From: Lampris incognitus
Taxonomy: Eukaryota; Chordata; Actinopteri; Lampriformes; Lampridae
Length of the DNA: 64,000 nucleotides
NCBI RefSeq assembly: GCF_029633865.1
Contig: NC_079211.1
Location: 150,843,232 to 150,907,231 of the forward strand
Direction of reading: 5' to 3'
Shown in pieces: positions 26,629 through 36,809 of this stretch. The notes under the pieces were generated by a model. It saw only the letters and a program-made list of their open reading frames with translations, had not been told where the DNA came from and did not search any database. The stretch's first letter is position 1. Each line of letters begins with the position of its first letter. The translations under genes were made by a program, and so were the position numbers.

Positions 26629-27357
26629 TTTACATGCACTGTTGAGTGGAGCGACGGTTACAGCTCAATTAGCCGTGTAATTGGACTACTGTCGTTGCCC
26701 CAGTACACAAGAACCGGGGGAGAATCGATTCACTGACGGAAGTATGTCCGACCCCGGTACAGTAGGTGGCGATATGCCCCCTTTCAGCAGGTTACTACTG
26801 GACCTTCTTCCGGTTGACCTACTGCGTCACATGCCAAACAAGTTGGCACTATAGCAGGCCTGTTTGAGGCGCTTCCACCGAACACGGATTTGCTCGGGGG
26901 TTCTTTGAAATCCCGCTTCGTCCAACTTTTCCGCCACTTTCTTAAATGGTTCGCCATTCCGCGTCCTCCTCCCATCCATGTCCTTTAGGATATTCACCTC
27001 CTTCGGCTGACACAACATACAGATTGTCTCCTCGCCTGTCCAGAAACACGCGGTTCTCGCTCCAGCACTCGCCATGTTGCTACTGTTGATACTACGCCGT
27101 TGGACTTCCGGGTTAAAGGCCGCCGCGGGAACTATGGATCATGCACAGAACGCCTAGGCCAGTTCAGGGCCGGTTGAAGCGTATACATGCCAGAGTTAAT
27201 CCATCCCCAACCGCGTCCTCTAGGTGTGTTAGGCCCACTTCCAGAAGTGTGAGTTAGTAGGACGTCAGCGGGACTAACACGTTTACATGTATCTTAAAAG
27301 TCCAGTTTCAGCCGGACTAACACAAGAAACCCACGTTTTCTATCGGCATGTAAACGT
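26629..27357 (-). mobile_element. Harbinger-like non-autonomous element with Myb/SANT ORF
   Basis: The left edge reads gcgtttacatgca (26630-26640) and the right edge ggcatgtaaacg (27345-27356), an inverted pair typical of fish Harbinger-type elements. The interior holds an intact Myb/SANT-like ORF but no transposase. The exact target duplication was not resolved. Confidence 0.55.
26827..27075 (-). CDS. Myb/SANT-like DNA-binding protein of a Harbinger-like element (82 aa)
   Basis: The frame MASAGARTACFWTGEETICM continues through EVNILKDMDGRRTRNGEPFK, KVAEKLDEAGFQRTPEQIR and VRWKRLKQACYSANLFGM. The W-T-x-E-E start, the FKKVAEKL helix and the R-T-x-E-Q-x-R-x-R-W-K-R-L recognition helix are the marks of a Myb/SANT (trihelix-like) domain, as in the second protein of PIF/Harbinger transposons and host proteins derived from it. 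At 82 aa it is about the domain alone. The ATG at 27073-27075 lies in a small GC-rich patch. It may be the first exon of a longer gene or a relic; no partner transposase is seen. Confidence 0.5.
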   Translation of the reverse strand: MASAGARTACFWTGEETICMLCQPKEVNILKDMDGRRTRNGEPFKKVAEKLDEAGFQRTPEQIRVRWKRLKQACYSANLFGM

Positions 27358-28007
27358 TGCACTACTATCTGGTGGAGGACGAGAGTTCATGGGGGGGCTG
27401 GCGAGAGCAAAGTCTGGACACAGAGCTCGTCACTTGTGTGTCTTACGTGTGTGTCGGTGTGTCTTGTGTCTGTGTGTATCCAGAGAACTCCTCGCCACAT
27501 TCAGCTTACAAGCCAGCCTTTTGCCCCCATATCTGCCTCCGGGCCCTGCGGGGCGACCAACCTGGTGAAATTAAGTGGCGGCTGCTTGTCAGAAAGCGGC
27601 GGAGCAACACATTTCTTATTGGATTACAGGACGTCGGGGAGGAATGTGCCCACGGGCCGCCGCTCCTCGCGCTGCTGGTGGAGACAGACACACACAGTTG
27701 GGAAGGAACAAGGGATCCTGGCCTTCCCTTCACGCCCGCTGAGCACCAGCACCAAATACAGCATGTGCCATTTATTCACATAGTCAAAATACACACAGAA
27801 CCAAACACACCAAACACTCCGGGGGGGTGTTCTTGTTTCTCATTCAGCTATCCTCATGAGGACCGTTTTGCCTTTTTAACCAGCAGAAGGAGGGACGTGA
27901 GGACATTTTGGCTGGTCCTCGCCTCTTTAGGGGTCTGTTTCAGGGTGAGGACTGGGTGTAGGGGTATGGGGTGTGCTGCAAATGTGCTTCCTCAAAAGAA
28001 CAGAAAA

Positions 28008-28012
<5 letters not shown>
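27358..28012. other. Intergenic, nothing recognised
   Basis: A 252-aa frame (27357-28115) runs through it into the TG repeat, without domains or splice logic. Not supported as a gene. Confidence 0.4.

Positions 28013-28072
<60 letters not shown>
28013..28072. repeat. TG microsatellite
   Basis: A tgtgtg run of about 58 bp just left of the 24-bp G-rich array. Confidence 0.9.
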
Positions 28073-28074
<2 letters not shown>

Positions 28075-28135
28075 GATTGCAAGCATCTCTGCATGTCGGC
28101 TTAATAGATTGCTAATGTGCAGAGGATTGTAGCAC

Positions 28136-28823
28136 GTGAGACGGGTAGGGGGTTATTTTGTGAGACGGGTAGGGTTATTTGGGTAGGGGGTTATTTTGTG
28201 AGATGGGTAGGGGGTTATTTTGTGAGACGGGTAGGGGGTTATTTTGTGAGATGGGTAGGGGGTTATTTTGTTAGATGGGTAGGGGGTTATTTGGGTAGGG
28301 GGTTATTTTGTGAGATGGGTAGGGGGTTATTTTGTGAGATGGGTAGGGGGTTATTTTGTGAGACGGGTAGGGGGTTATTTTGTGAGACGGGTAGGGGGTT
28401 ATTTTGTGAGATGGGTAGGGGGTTATTTTGTGAGACGGGTAGGGGGTTATTTTGTGAGACGGGTAGGGGGTTATTTTGTGAGACGGGTAGGGGGTTATTT
28501 TGTGAGACGGGTAGGGGGTTATTTTGTGAGATGGGTAGGGGGTTATTTTGTGAGACGGGTAGGGGGTTATTTTGTGAGACGAGTAGGGGGTTATTTTGTG
28601 AGACGGGTAGGGGGTTATTTTGTGAGATGGGTAGGGGGTTATTTTGTGAGATGGGTAGGGGGTTATTTTGTGAGACGAGTAGGGGGTTATTTTGTGAGAC
28701 GGGTAGGGGGTTATTTTGTGAGACGGGTAGGGGGTTATTTGGGTAGGGGGTTATTTTGTGAGACGGGTAGGGGGTTATTTTGTGAGACGGGTAGGGGGTT
28801 ATTTGGGTAGGGGGTTATTTTGT
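28136..28823. repeat. 24-bp G-rich minisatellite (about 28 copies)
   Basis: The unit gagacgggtagggggttatt plus ttgt, with variants (atgggt, acgagt, shortened units). Each unit has GGG and GGGGG separated by TA, so many G-quadruplex combinations are possible. All frames stay open because 24 is a multiple of 3. Confidence 0.95.
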
Positions 28824-29039
28824 GGTGTGACAAAGACAACTGCGGGAGAGATGACTATCTTCAGCACCTGGAGGAGTTGGGTTTAGTGTGTGTGGGGGGG
28901 GGGATAGGGGGGTGGGGGTGTAGATGGGGGAAGGTGCGTAAAGGGCCGAGACGACTCAAGTTGTGATAAAGCAATAGTCCCCCCCCCACACACACACACA
29001 CACATGCAGTCAGCGTCAGGGCGGGCAGGCAGGCGGGCG

Positions 29040-29449
29040 GGCGTGATGTGATGTGATGTGATGTGATGTGATGTGATGTGATGTGATGTGGGCGTGATGT
29101 GGGCGTGATGTGATGTGATGTGATGTGATGTGGGCGTGATGTGATGTGATGTGATGTGATGTGATGTGATGTGATGTGATGTGATGTGATGTGATGTGGG
29201 CGTGATGCGGGCGTGATGTGATGTGATGTGATGTGGGCGTGATGTGGGCGTGATGTGATGTGATGTGATGTGATGTGGGCGTGATGTGATGTGATGTGAT
29301 GTGATGTGGGCGTGATGTGATGTGATGTGATGTGATGTGGGCGTGATGTGATGTGATGTGGGCGTGATGTGATGTGGGCGTGATGCGGGCGTGATGTGAT
29401 GTGATGTGATGTGATGTGATGTGATGTGATGTGATGTGATGTGATGTGG
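29040..29449. repeat. GATGT pentanucleotide array with GGGC interruptions
   Basis: gtgatgtgatgtgatgtg broken at intervals by gggc, giving a two-level pattern. Minus-strand frames read HHITSHHITS and are not genes. Confidence 0.95.
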
Positions 29450-29837
29450 GCAGCAGGATAATGGGGCTGTTGTACGACAGCAGGGGAACTCCGCAGTCTC
29501 ACAACATGTTGTGTTGGTGGAGGGCGACGGTCTTCAGCAGGCTGTGCTACACTTTCACTCCTCAGCAGCCTGAACACCTCCACCCCCCAAATGACGTTGG
29601 ACCGTCTCGCTCCCTGTCCGTGTCAGCTGTGCTTGTGACGTTCAGGCCCGTGAGCTTCTTCTAGTTTTAATGCACTTGTTGTGTGTCATGTTTATTGTGT
29701 TGTGTTTTTATGTGGTACTGGAGTCCGCATGAGGCGTCATTTCTGTCCCTTGTGTGCATGAGACCTGCATGTGAGGCAAAGACCATGAAAGCAATCCAGG
29801 TTTACTGGAGGGCTGTGCAGAGCAGACACACAGCCCA

Positions 29838-30765
29838 TCCAGGTTTAATACACGCTTAATACACGCTTAATACACGTTTAATACATGCTTAATACACGCT
29901 TAATACACATTTAATACATGCTTAATACACATTTAATACACACTTAATACACGCTTAATACATGCTTAATACACATTTAATACATGCTTAATGCACGCTT
30001 ATTACATGTTTAATACATGTTTAATACACGCTTAATACATGTTTAATACACACTTAATACACGTTTTAATAAACGTTTGATCCACGTTTAATAGATGTTT
30101 AATACACGTTTTAATAAATGTTTAATCCACGTTTAATAAATGTTTAATACATGTTTAACACACGTTTCATACATGTTTAATAAAATTTTAATGCACGTTT
30201 ACTACATGCTTAATACACGTTTAATACATGTTCAATAAAATTTTAATGCACGTTTAATACATGTTTAATAACATTTTAATGCACGTTTAATACATGTTTA
30301 ATAAAATTTTAATGCACGTTTAATACATGCTTAATATGCGTTTAATACATGTTTAATACGCGTTTAATACATGTTTAATATACGTTTAATACGTGTTTAA
30401 TATACGTTTAATACGTGTTTAATAAAATTTTAATGCACGTTTAAATACATGTTTAATACACGTTTAATAACATTTTAATGCACGTTTAATACATGTTTAA
30501 TAACACTTTAATGCACGTTTAATACATGTTTAATACACTTCTAATAACATTTTAATGCACGTTTAATACACGTTTAATACGTGTTTAATAACATTTTAAT
30601 GCACGTTTAATACGTGTTTAATAACATTTTAATGCACGTTTAATACACGTCTAATAACATTTTAATGCACGTTTAATAACATTTTTAATACACGTTTAAT
30701 ACGTGTTTAATAACATTTTAATGCACGTTTAATAACATTTTAATGCACGTTTAATACATGTTTAA
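29838..30765. repeat. 11-bp AT-rich minisatellite (TTTAATACACG type)
   Basis: About 80 units of tttaatacatg, tttaatacacg and ttttaatgcacg. In the right part two unit types alternate (taataacattttaatgcacg), a sign of higher-order growth. Confidence 0.95.
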
Positions 30766-30879
30766 AGCAGAACACGTCTGCAGGATTTGACTTCTTTGAA
30801 GGTTAAAAAGAGAAAAGGTGAATTTCCTTTGCGGGATCGACGTCGTGACTAGACTATAGACTCCACAGTGTGTAACGTA

Positions 30880-31420
30880 ACCCCACCACGCATGCCGGCT
30901 GACTGCGCGCTGCGGACACCGCGCATGGATCCGGTCGTACCGGTGTGGAAACGGCAGCAGTCAGCGATTCGCGGAGCGTTTTGCAAGACGCGTGGAGGAG
31001 GTCCGTCCTAACGAGGCCTCCTCTACGTGCCAACTGACACCTGGGAAGCTCCAGCGAGACGCTACTGTGCGAGCGGAGCTGCTGACGGAGGAGCGCGCGG
31101 GGGGATGAGCGGAGCTGCTGATGGAGTAGCGCGCGCGGGGGGTGGGGGGGTGCAGTTCTCATCTGCTGACGCGTCAGATCCGCCACGGACCGGCGGACGC
31201 GTCAGCAGATGCCGATCAGCGGCGGTTTGCCTCAGCTTCTGCTCGGCGGCCAACCGGTTCGTCGGCGGATGAGGTTTCGGACGCGGACGTGCACGAACAC
31301 GCGCGCGCGCAGCGGACGAGAGCGCGCGCTTGTTCGACGCGTCGTCGTTCCTCCTCCGGGTTTAATGAGGCGCCGCGAGTCCCAACGGTATCAAGTCCAA
31401 CACGAGACCGCGGCAACGCA
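30880..31420. promoter_or_regulatory. CpG-rich stretch with 16-bp hairpin, function unknown
   Basis: Dense CG dinucleotides (gcgcgcgcgcagcggacg, gacgcgtcgtcgttc). A perfect 16-bp inverted pair catctgctgacgcgtc (31160-31175) and its inverse (31196-31211) contains ACGCGT. No convincing ORF starts here on either strand. It could be a promoter or a distal element of dmrt2a, whose 3' end is 4 kb to the right. Confidence 0.4.
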
Positions 31421-31740
31421 TCGTTCTGGTTTTGGTTTTGGTTTTGTTTACAGCCATTTTTGCGTCGCCGTTCCATCGTTTTAGTCCAATTTAGATTATT
31501 AAGATTACGTTTACCCTCCCCATGCCACGTCCTCCTCACAACACAGCAGCGGCCATCGAACACACACGCGCAAGCACGCTCACACACACACACACACACT
31601 CACTCACACACGCAGACACACTACCGTCAGTACAGTGGTAATAAAGTCCTACTTAAGGTGACGTCATCTTCTATTGACACGAGACGTCATCATGTGAAAT
31701 CCAATTATCAGGACTCTTGGATAACAGCAGTCAGGATCGC

Positions 31741-31932
31741 TTGGCATGCCAACAGTCTTGGTATGCCAGTCTTGCCAGTCTTGCCAGGCATGGCGGTCTT
31801 GCCAGTCTTGGCATGGCATGGCGGTCTTGCCAGCCTTGGCATGGCATGGCGGTCTTGCCAGCCTTGGCATGGCATGGTGGTCTTGCCAGTCTTGGCATGG
31901 CATGGCGGTCTTGCCAGCCTTGGCATGGCAGT
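31741..31932. repeat. 28-bp minisatellite (GCCAGCCTTGGCATGG type)
   Basis: Five to six units of cttgccagccttggcatggc plus atggcggt, preceded by degenerate tgccagtct units. The TTGGCATGCCAA-like cores are partly palindromic. Confidence 0.9.
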
Positions 31933-32089
31933 TTCTCAGCAGTCAGAGGAGTGGAGAGAGCAGAAAAGAAGGGATTGTGTGACGTGGAGGGAAAAGAGGA
32001 ACAGAAACGATTTTGCAGAAAATCATGTCGATGAAGGTGAAGGAGGCCAGAAACACATTGGACTTGTTTTAAACTGGCTTTACGTCGTC

Positions 32090-34455
32090 TCTCGCTCTCT
32101 CTCTCTCTGTCTCTCTCTCTCTCTCTCTCTGTGTCTCACTCTGTGTCTCTCTGACTGTCTCTCTCTCTGTGTCTCTCTCTGTGTGTCTCTCTCTGTGTCT
32201 CTCTCTGTCTCTGTGTCTCTCTGTGTCTCTCTCTGTGTCTCTCTCTCTGTGTCTCTCTGTGTGTCTCTCTGTGTCTCTCTCTGTGTCTCTCTCTGTGTGT
32301 CTCTCTCTGTCTCTGTGTCTCTCTCTGTGTCTCTCTGTGTGTCTCTCTGTGTCTCTCTCTGTGCGTCTCTCTGTGTCTGTCTCTCTGTGTCTCTCTCTGT
32401 GTGTCTCTCTCTGTGTCTCTCTGTGTCTCTCTCTGTGTGTCTCTGTGTGTCTCTCTGTGTCTCTCTCTGTGCGTCTCTCTGTGTCTGTCTCTCTGTGTCT
32501 CTCTCTGTGTGTCTCTCTCTGTGTCTCTCTGTGTCTCTCTCTGTGTGTCTCTCTGTCTCTCTGTGTCTCTCTCTGTGTGTCTCTCTCTGTGTCTCTCTGT
32601 GTCTCTCTCTGTGTCTCTCTGTGTGTCTCTCTGTGTCTCCCTGTGTCTCTCTGTGTGTCTCTCTGTGTCTCTCTCTGTGTCTCTCTGTGTCTGTCTCTCT
32701 GTGTCTCTCTCTGTGTCTCTCTGTGTCTCTCTCTGTGTCTCTCTGTGTCTCTCTCTGTGTCTCTCTGTGTCTGTCTCTCTGTGTCTCTGTGCGTCTCTCT
32801 GTGTCTCTCTCTGTGTCTCTCTCTGTGCGTCTCTCTGTGTCTGTCTCTCTGTGTCTCTCTCTGTGTGTCTCTCTCTGTGTCTCTCTGTGTCTCTCTCTGT
32901 GTCTCTCTGTGTGTCTCTCTGTGTCTCCCTGTGTCTCTCTGTGTGTCTCTCTGTGTCTCTCTCTGTGCGTCTCTCTGTGTCTGTCTCTCTGTGTCTCTCT
33001 CTGTGTGTCTCTCTGTGTCTCTCTCTGTGTGTCTCTCTCTGTGTCTCTCTGTGTCTCTCTGTGTGTCTCTCTGTGTCTCTCTCTGTGTGTCTCTCTCTGT
33101 GTCTCTCTCTGTCTCTGTGTCTCTCTGTGTCTCTCTCTGTGTCTCTCTCTCTGTGTCTCTCTGTGTGTCTCTCTGTGTCTCTCTCTGTGTCTCTCTCTGT
33201 GTGTCTCTCTCTGTCTCTGTGTCTCTCTCTGTGTCTCTCTGTGTGTCTCTCTGTGTCTGTCTCTGTGTCTCTCTCTGTGTGTCTCTCTCTGTGTCTCTCT
33301 GTGTCTCTCTCTGTGTCTCTCTGTGTGTCTCTCTGTGTCTCCCTGTGTCTCTCTGTGTGTCTCTCTGTGTCTCTCTCTGTGTCTCTCTGTGTCTGTCTCT
33401 CTGTGTCTCTCTCTGTGTCTCTCTGTGTCTCTCTCTGTGTCTCTCTGTGTCTCTCTCTGTGTCTCTCTGTGTCTGTCTCTCTGTGTCTCTGTGCGTCTCT
33501 CTGTGTCTCTCTCTGTGTCTCTCTCTGTGCGTCTCTCTGTGTCTGTCTCTCTGTGTCTCTCTCTGTGTGTCTCTCTCTGTGTCTCTCTGTGTCTCTCTCT
33601 GTGTCTCTCTGTGTGTCTCTCTGTGTCTCCCTGTGTCTCTCTGTGTGTCTCTCTGTGTCTCTCTCTGTGCGTCTCTCTGTGTCTGTCTCTCTGTGTCTCT
33701 CTCTGTGTGTCTCTCTGTGTCTCTCTCTGTGTGTCTCTCTCTGTGTCTCTCTGTGTCTCTCTGTGTGTCTCTCTGTGTCTCTCTCTGTGTGTCTCTCTCT
33801 GTGTCTCTGTGTCTCTCTGTGTGTCTCTGTGTCTCTCTCTGTGTGTCTCTCTCTGTGTCTCTCTCTCTGTGTCTCTCTCTCTGTGTCTCTCTCTGTCTCT
33901 GTGTCTCTGTCTCTGTGTCTCTCTCTGTCTCTCTCTGTGTCTCTCTCTCTGTGTCTCTCTGTGTGTCTCTCTGTGTCTCTCTCTGTGTGTCTCTCTCTGT
34001 GTCTCTCTCTGTCTCTCTGTCTCTCTCTGTCTCTCTCTGTGTCTCTCTCTCTGTGTCTCTCTCTGTGTGTCTCTCTGTGTGTCTCTCTCTGTCTCTCTCT
34101 GTGTCTCTCTCTCTGTGTCTCTCTCTGTGTGTCTCTCTCTGTGTCTCTCTCTGTCTCTGTGTCTCTCTCTGTCTCTCTCTGTGTGTGTCTCTCTGTGTCT
34201 CTCTCTGTGTGTCTCTCTGTGTCTCTCTCTGTCTCTGTGTCTCTCTCTGTCTCTCTCTGTGTGTGTCTCTCTGTGTCTCTCTCTGTGTGTCTCTCTGTGT
34301 CTCTCTCTGTGTGTCTCTCTGTGTCTCTCTCTGTCTCTCTCTGTGTCTCTCTCTCTGTGTCTCTCTCTGTGTGTCTCTCTCTGTGTCTCTCTCTGTCTCT
34401 GTGTCTCTCTCTGTCTCTCTCTGTGTGTGTCTCTCTGTGTGTGTGTCTCTCTCTC
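32090..34455. repeat. 2.4-kb TCTCTGTG low-complexity array with about 704-bp higher-order repeat
   Basis: Irregular blends of tctctctctgtg and tctctgtgtg. Rare marks recur at fixed offsets: tctgtgcgtctctctgtgtc at about 32788 and 33493, a second at 32826 and 33530, a third at 32967 and 33670, and tctccctgtg at about 32635/33340 and 32930/33625. This shows a segment of roughly 0.7 kb was duplicated in tandem. All six frames are open for hundreds of codons ([16 protein letters not shown]) and are artefacts. Confidence 0.93.
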
Positions 34456-34600
34456 CGGGTGTCTGCTTCATCGCGGCACGGATCAGTGTTGGGTCGTTCA
34501 TGTGAAACTGTGTGTTTGGAGCCGTCTCTCACCACGTGTCCACGTCCTGCACATGCAGCCCGCAGCTCTCAAACAATGACAGAAGTACGTCCCCAGAACA

Positions 34601-34648
34601 CACACACACACACATACACACACGTGTGTGTGTGTGTGTGTGTGTGAA
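34601..34648. repeat. CA/TG microsatellite pair
   Basis: A CA run followed by a TG run, able to form a hairpin around acacgtgtgt. Confidence 0.85.
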
Positions 34649-34659
34649 CCAGAGAGCTG

Positions 34660-35440
34660 TATTATGATGATTATGTGTTAACTCTTTAGTGCGCTGCAGA
34701 CTAAACGGGGTGTGACGCTGACACACGTGACTGTTTCGTGGCGACGTCAGTTCCTCCGCAGCACCTGCCGGGCTTTCACGCGCGTTTCATGTAATGACGC
34801 GCTGATGGCCGAGTCAGCGCGAGGCGCTCCCTGGTCATGTCAGTACCTCACGTCGGTTCCAGCGTCACGCGGCCGTCTTCCAAACCATGGAAATGATCAC
34901 CGACGGAAAAGCCGCGCAGCGAGGGAACCAGGGGTTTACCTCATTACCACTAATGTTGTCTCATCTGTTGATCTGTTAATTAGCATCTGCAGCCTGCCGT
35001 CTGCACGGAAATACTCTCATTCACATCTGGTTTTTTCCTGTAAATCAAAACTTTGAAGAAAAAAAAGCAAAGGTTTTGACATTTTCAGGTGCTTCAATAG
35101 GAGCTAAATTACTAGAATAAATAGTTTAATTTAAATCTAATCCACTAATTAACATTCCGTATGTTTCACTATAAAGGATAAATATCCATCCCATCAACCC
35201 CCAATACAGTCATGAACACGTGAAGAAATAATTCATTAATAATAATACTAAATTATAATAACCATAAAAAAAATATTGTTTCTAAAATAATTAAGAGCTG
35301 TTTTAATGTTTTGGTTTCACAGATTTTATCTTGTTGCTTTCTAACGTTTAGATTCCACGATAGAAATGACCTTCTTGATAGGGAATTCTGCGTACATTTA
35401 ATTTAAACACCAGACTCTTCTCTGTGGAACATTTCAGCCT
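34660..35440. other. Unique sequence between arrays and dmrt2a 3' end
   Basis: 34700-34920 is moderately CpG-rich (gcgacgtcag, cacgcgcgtt, gacgcgctgatgg) and free of repeats; 34930-35440 is AT-rich. No ORF of note. Possibly non-coding regulatory. Confidence 0.4.
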
Positions 35441-35446
35441 TACAAG

Positions 35447-35452
35447 TTTATT
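35447..35452 (-). other. Poly(A) signal AATAAA for dmrt2a
   Basis: tttatt on the plus strand is AATAAA on the gene strand, 252 nt after the stop codon. It is the nearest canonical hexamer seen downstream. Confidence 0.55.
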
Positions 35453-35703
35453 GACACAATGAAAATATATAGGATCATGTTTAAATAATCGACACAATAT
35501 AATTATTTTTTAAAACATGCACATGTAAAATATAATATACATAAATATTACAATGGAACCCCCCCCCCCCAAAAAAAAAGTTGAGTATTTCTAACCAATG
35601 TTGGTAACCACGGTGATGTGCACGGTGGTCTGTGGGACACTGAGAACCCAGAGACGGATCTGCTGTTCAGGGTTAACGGTGCAAAGGAAGTCACTTATCT
35701 GAG

Positions 35704-36809
35704 TCAATGGAAAGCCCGACTCATGGCAGGCGAGGGCCTCTTCAGTATGGCCTCTACCGAGAACGACAGAGCCTCGCCGGGTCCCACTTTGGTCCCCGCC
35801 GGTTTGGACAGGAAGTCCTTTGCATATCTGTCAGTGGTCTTGACGTTGTGAGGGTCCTTGGCAGAGCCCCCCCTGTATTTGCGGGCGGCCTCCTCTAACA
35901 GTTCCCGGCAGTAAGGGCCCCTGAGCTCCGGCCCTGCTTTGTCGCTCAGTGTGTGCTGGATCAGTGACTGGAAGGAGTTGAGTTTCACGGCGAGGGCGTG
36001 CTTGGCACCGTCTTTGCTCAGTTTGTTCAGGACATGCCCATGGCTGCCGGGCGTTTGATCACGGGAGCTTCCAGGGAAGGTTTGCCCAAAGCTCCTTTTG
36101 GGAGGCGCGAAGGCCGAGCACTCCCCGTGTCCGGCCTGGCTCGCACTGTCCACCTGCAGAGGATCCGTCGCCTCCTGCGGAGCCGTGGCACGGGAGCCCT
36201 CCACTTTGGTGGCCAGGGTGGCCGCTGCCGCTTCGTGCTCTGGTGGTTGGCTCTCGGCGGGCATGGCCTTGGGCTCCCACACGGCGCCCGGCTTCATGTT
36301 CTGCACGGCAGTGGCATTGAGCAGGCACTGCTGATAGACGAGGGCGTCCCCAAGGCTGGAGGTCCCGCGAGGCCACATCACGAAGCCCCCCCGTGGGGGC
36401 TGCAGTGGGTAGTGGCGGTAGGTGGTGGCCACACTGACGTTGGAGGAGATGAGCTCTACGTTGGCCGCGCCAGTGTTGTACTGCATGGACAGATCCAGAC
36501 AGCCGGGGCCCAGGAAGCTGCACAGATCTTTGGACTGTGGCTCCACCGGCGCCCCGGCCGGCGAGTAGGTCGTCTTGTAGGAGTTGTACTCGGCGGCGTG
36601 GTGGATCATGTTGTTGGGGAAGAGGAGCGAGGCCGCTGCCGTCTGGCTGCCGCTCTCCAGCAGCTCCCGCTCTTTGTACTCCCTCTCCAGCATGATGGTC
36701 TCTAGCTCCTTGTCGGCGAAGGCCCTCCTCTTCCTCATGCGGTCGCTCAGCGGTGGGGGGAGAGATGGGTTGGGCCCCAGGTACGGATCAGACGGAACGG
36801 GTCGGTACC
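35704..36809 (-). CDS. dmrt2a: dmrt2a coding exon 3 (C-terminal region)
   Basis: Acceptor ctgccag at 36816-36810, then GG that completes the split glycine, [19 protein letters not shown], the basic [13 protein letters not shown] region and a long Ser/Pro/Ala-rich tail ending SRAFH and TGA at 35706-35704. About 345 residues of this exon are without known fold; the [11 protein letters not shown] motif close to the end is conserved in Dmrt2 proteins. The antisense 235-aa ORF over this exon is a shadow of its GC-rich codons. Confidence 0.95.

Noticed and set aside
27357-28115. 252-aa frame
   Set aside because: Runs into the TG microsatellite, with no domain and no conserved segment.
28117-28810. 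Repeat protein RGLFCETG / VGGYFVRR
   Set aside because: 24-bp G-rich array; several frames are open.
28136-28823. Interstitial telomere
   Set aside because: Units contain GGGTAGGGGGTTA but not TTAGGG in tandem; the 24-bp period shows a minisatellite.
31142-34579. Open frames of 750-1145 aa on both strands
   Set aside because: They are the TCTCTGTG array read without stops (LCVSLCVS or RETQRDTQ). All six frames are open, which is a sign of simple sequence and not of coding.
35998-36705. 235-aa plus-strand frame
   Set aside because: Antisense shadow of dmrt2a exon 3.
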